DNA of 6,780 nucleotides from Pseudomonadota bacterium (GTDB lineage: Bacteria > Pseudomonadota > Alphaproteobacteria > Rhizobiales > Xanthobacteraceae). Position numbers and translations under genes: made by a program. Location: positions 1 through 6,780 of the forward strand of contig JAEZMI010000426.1 of the NCBI GenBank assembly GCA_023414975.1. The letters are read 5' to 3'. This document shows, piece by piece, positions 4,671-6,780 of the stretch (positions are counted from its first letter, which is position 1; each line of letters opens with the position of its first letter). The notes beneath the pieces are model-generated. The model was not told where the DNA came from, did no database searches, and saw only the letters and a list, made by a program, of their open reading frames with translations.

Positions 4671-6062
4671 ATGACCGACGCAAAGGCCGCGCTGCCCGAG
4701 CTGAAACTCTACAACACGCTCACCCGCGCCAAGGAGGCTTTCGCGCCCTTGGACCCGGCGCTGGTGCGCATGTATGTCTGCGGCCCCACGGTTTATGACT
4801 ACGCGCATATCGGCAATGCGCGGCCGGTGATCGTTTTCGATCTGCTCTACCGCGTGCTGCGCCATCTCTATGGCGCGGACCATGTGAAATATGTCCGCAA
4901 CATCACCGACGTGGACGACAAGATCAACGCGCGGGCGGCGAGCGAATATCCCGGCCTCGACCTCAACGCCGCCATCGCCAAGGTGACCTTCGCCACCGAG
5001 GCGCAGTTCCACGACGACCTCGAAGCGCTGGGCGTGCTGCACCCGGATGTCGAACCGCGCGCGACCGAGCACATCGCCGAGATGCGCACGCTGATCGAGC
5101 GCCTCGTCGCCTCGGGCCACGCCTATGTCGCCGAGGACCATGTGCTGTTCTCCGTGCCCTCCATGCCGGAATACGGCCAGCTCTCGCGCCGCCCGCTCGA
5201 CGACATGATCGCCGGCGCGCGCGTCGACGTGGCGCCCTACAAGCAGGACGCCATGGACTTCGTGCTGTGGAAACCCTCGAAGCCCGGCGAGCCGGGCTGG
5301 CCCTCGCCCGCCGGCATCGCGGTTAACGGGCGCCCCGGCTGGCACATCGAATGCTCCGCCATGAGCTGGAAGCATCTCGGCGAGACCTTCGACATCCACG
5401 GCGGCGGCATCGACCTCGTCTTCCCGCACCATGAGAACGAGGTCGCGCAGTCGCGCTGCGCCTTCCACTCGGGCCTGATGGCCAAGGTGTGGATGCATAA
5501 CGGCTTCCTGCAGGTGGAAGGGGAGAAGATGTCGAAGTCGCTCGGCAACTTCACCACCATCCGCGACCTGCTGAACGACTGGCCGGGCGACGTGCTGCGG
5601 CTCAACATGCTCCGCACCCATTACCGCCAGCCGATCGACTGGACGGTGAAGGGGCTGGAGGAGAGCGCGAAGCCGCTGGAGCAGTGGTTCGACGCCGCGG
5701 CGGACGACGCTTACCCGCGCCCCGCATCCGCCGTGCTGGAGGCGCTGGCGGATGATCTCAACACGCCGAAGGCCATCGCCGAGATGCACGGCCTGAAGGA
5801 CCACGCCGGCAAGAAGGCGCTGGCGGGCACGCTCGCCTTCCTCGGCTTCACGCCCGGCCCGCTGCGCGACTGGTCCGCCGCCCGCGCCCCGGCGCTCGCC
5901 ATCTCCGCCGCTGACATCGAGGCGCGCATCGCCGAACGAATCGAGGCGCGCCGCAACCGCGACTGGGCGGCCTCCGACCGCATCCGCGACGAACTCCTCG
6001 CCCTGGGCGTCGCGGTGAAGGACAACAAGGACGGCACGACGAGCTGGGAGCCGAAGCGGTGA
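4671..6062 (+). CDS. cysS: Cysteinyl-tRNA synthetase, 463 aa
   Basis: This class I synthetase joins cysteine to tRNA(Cys) with ATP in the cytoplasm; a single-copy essential enzyme in most bacteria. All signature elements are visible: MYVCGPTVYDYAHIGNARP with zinc ligand C37 and the HIGH-type HIGN at 46-49, RNITDVDDKIN soon after, then GWHIECSAMS with zinc ligand C228, HGGGIDLVFPHHENE with ligands H253 and E257, and EGEKMSKSLGNF with KMSKS at 286-290. The four zinc ligands match the spacing of the E. coli enzyme (C28, C209, H234, E238). The C-terminal part contains ALADDLNTPKAIAEMH and an anticodon-binding helical region ending in DGTTSWEPKR. An in-frame GTG at 4641 would add ten residues, but the ATG at 4671 is preferred: GGAAGG (4657-4662) sits eight bases ahead and the length equals the family norm of about 460. 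Its stop overlaps the GNAT gene start. It is preceded by the stem-loop repeat array. Confidence 0.97.
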   Translation: MTDAKAALPELKLYNTLTRAKEAFAPLDPALVRMYVCGPTVYDYAHIGNARPVIVFDLLYRVLRHLYGADHVKYVRNITDVDDKINARAASEYPGLDLNAAIAKVTFATEAQFHDDLEALGVLHPDVEPRATEHIAEMRTLIERLVASGHAYVAEDHVLFSVPSMPEYGQLSRRPLDDMIAGARVDVAPYKQDAMDFVLWKPSKPGEPGWPSPAGIAVNGRPGWHIECSAMSWKHLGETFDIHGGGIDLVFPHHENEVAQSRCAFHSGLMAKVWMHNGFLQVEGEKMSKSLGNFTTIRDLLNDWPGDVLRLNMLRTHYRQPIDWTVKGLEESAKPLEQWFDAAADDAYPRPASAVLEALADDLNTPKAIAEMHGLKDHAGKKALAGTLAFLGFTPGPLRDWSAARAPALAISAADIEARIAERIEARRNRDWAASDRIRDELLALGVAVKDNKDGTTSWEPKR

Positions 6063-6568
6063 GCGCGGGGAAGGCGCCCGCCGCCGCGCTGCGGCCCTTC
6101 CTGCCGGCGGACACGCCGGTGCTCGCCGCCATCATGCGGGAAGCCATCTTCGCGCTCACGGGCGAGGATTATGACGAGGACCAGCAGGAAGCCTGGGCGG
6201 CGGCGGCCGATGACGAGGCGGCGCTCGCCGCGCGCCTCGGTGCCGCGCTGACGCTGGTGGCGACGCGCGCGGGCGAGCCGGTCGGCTTTCTCGCGCTCGC
6301 CGACAACAAGCTCATCGATCTGCTCTACGTTCACCCCGAGGTGGCGGGCGAGGGCGTCGGCGCGCTGCTGTGCGAGGCAGCGGAAAAGCTCGCCGCCTCG
6401 CGCGGCGCGACGAGCCTGACGGTGGATGCCAGCGACACCGCGCTGGGCTTCTTCCAGAAGCGCGGCTTCGTGCCCAAGAGCCGCAACACCGTGCCGCGCG
6501 CCGGGGTGTGGCTCGGCAACACGACGATGGAGAAGCTGCTGAGCGCGGGCGACGCCCCGCTCCACTGA
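6059..6568 (+). CDS. GNAT-family N-acetyltransferase, 169 aa
   Basis: This is a predicted acetyl-CoA-dependent N-acetyltransferase with unknown acceptor. The fold is indicated by an N-terminal LRPFLPADTPVLAAIMREAI segment (about 11-30) with the usual beta1-alpha1 pattern, GEPVGFLALADNKLIDLLYV as beta3-beta4 leading into the acetyl-CoA loop VHPEVAGEGVGALLCEAAEK (91-110, with the Q/R-x-x-G-x-G/A position read here as A-G-E-G-V-G), and DASDTALGFFQKRGF (about 123-137). In that last motif phenylalanine stands where many GNATs have the general-acid tyrosine; this is usual in the YafP-like or Acetyltransf_10 branch, to which I assign it tentatively. The GTG start overlaps the cysS stop in GTGA, and GGGAG (6046-6050) lies eight bases upstream, so start and translational coupling to cysS are well supported. 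It may acetylate a protein, small amine or aminoacyl group; the sequence does not decide. Confidence 0.88.
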   Translation: MSAGKAPAAALRPFLPADTPVLAAIMREAIFALTGEDYDEDQQEAWAAAADDEAALAARLGAALTLVATRAGEPVGFLALADNKLIDLLYVHPEVAGEGVGALLCEAAEKLAASRGATSLTVDASDTALGFFQKRGFVPKSRNTVPRAGVWLGNTTMEKLLSAGDAPLH

Positions 6569-6610
6569 GCAGGCGGGCGCCCGCGGCGTGAGCACCGCGC
6601 GACGGTTCCC

Positions 6611-6770
6611 GTTTCCCGGACAAGCGGCACGGGGCGCCGCGCTGATCCGGGACCCAGGGGAGATTCCGCGCAGCGGCGTTGCTGGGGCCGTCCCCGAGGA
6701 AGCGCCTTCGGCGAGTCCTTGCGCTGGGTCCCGGCTCGCCTTCCGCTGACGCTGCAGGCGTCCGGGACAC
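6611..6770. repeat. Long inverted-repeat element after the GNAT gene (160 bp)
   Basis: The end of the window carries no gene but has a symmetric structure. GTTTCCCGGAC (6611-6621) faces GTCCGGGACAC (6760-6770) with one mismatch, and CCGGGACCCAG (6647-6657) faces CTGGGTCCCGG (6724-6734) perfectly. The 25-base spacing between the outer and inner blocks is the same in both arms, although the spacers themselves do not pair well. The 66-base centre includes GTCCCCGAGGAAGCG and other GC-rich bases without an ORF. It resembles a second class of dispersed intergenic repeat common in Rhizobiales chromosomes (from memory), and may help end cysS-GNAT transcripts. No T-run is seen. Confidence 0.7.
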
Positions 6771-6780
6771 GGGGTTGCCG

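Noticed and set aside
4428..5804. Long minus-strand open frame (458 codons) opposite cysS
   Set aside because: It lies antisense to a certain cysS. Its translation is rich in Arg, His, Gly and Val without a recognisable domain, and long antisense frames are expected in high-GC codon-biased DNA.
4671..6568. Toxin-antitoxin reading of cysS plus GNAT (aminoacyl-tRNA acetylating toxin)
   Set aside because: No RHH or other antitoxin gene is adjacent, and coupling of the GNAT to an essential synthetase does not look like a toxin module.
5711..6595. Minus-strand open frame (294 codons) across the ends of cysS and the GNAT gene
   Set aside because: It overlaps two well-supported genes and has Arg/Ala-rich low-complexity composition.

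Overview
The window looks like chromosomal DNA of a high-GC alphaproteobacterium, most likely in the order Hyphomicrobiales (Rhizobiales) and possibly near Xanthobacteraceae. This rests on strong G/C third-position bias, a DUF2865 protein and a CreA protein of rhizobial type, and two GC-rich palindromic intergenic repeats that resemble dispersed repeats of these genomes. The taxonomic call is inferred from recognised family features, not from a search.

Layout: (1) 1-1796, plus strand: the 3' end of a glutamine-dependent NAD+ synthetase gene (nadE), followed after 5 bp by gltX, a complete short glutamyl-tRNA synthetase. (2) 1797-1932: a convergent gap almost filled by a long imperfect palindrome. 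(3) 1933-4170: three small exported proteins, each with a signal peptide and several cysteines. They are a DUF2865 protein (minus), a CreA-family protein (plus, divergent from the first) and an unrecognised 111-residue six-cysteine protein (minus). Inverted repeats lie in the convergent gap between the last two. (4) 4171-4670: about 500 bp without a convincing gene, holding two groups of short tandem repeats. One is a three-copy array of about 30-33 bp whose units can fold into stem-loops, just upstream of cysS. (5) 4671-6568, plus strand: cysS (cysteinyl-tRNA synthetase with all zinc and ATP-site motifs) overlapping by 4 bp a GNAT-family N-acetyltransferase. (6) 6569-6780: no gene, but a second long inverted-repeat element.

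Functionally, nadE, gltX and cysS are housekeeping genes for NAD synthesis and tRNA charging. The two synthetase modules flank a block of poorly characterised envelope or periplasmic proteins. The GNAT protein is probably made by translational coupling to cysS. I see no phage, CRISPR, toxin-antitoxin, transposase, tRNA or rRNA signature. The most unexplained items are the stem-loop repeat array ahead of cysS, the six-cysteine secreted protein, the altered KMSKS loop of GltX and the two palindromic elements. None of these amounts to a clearly new system.
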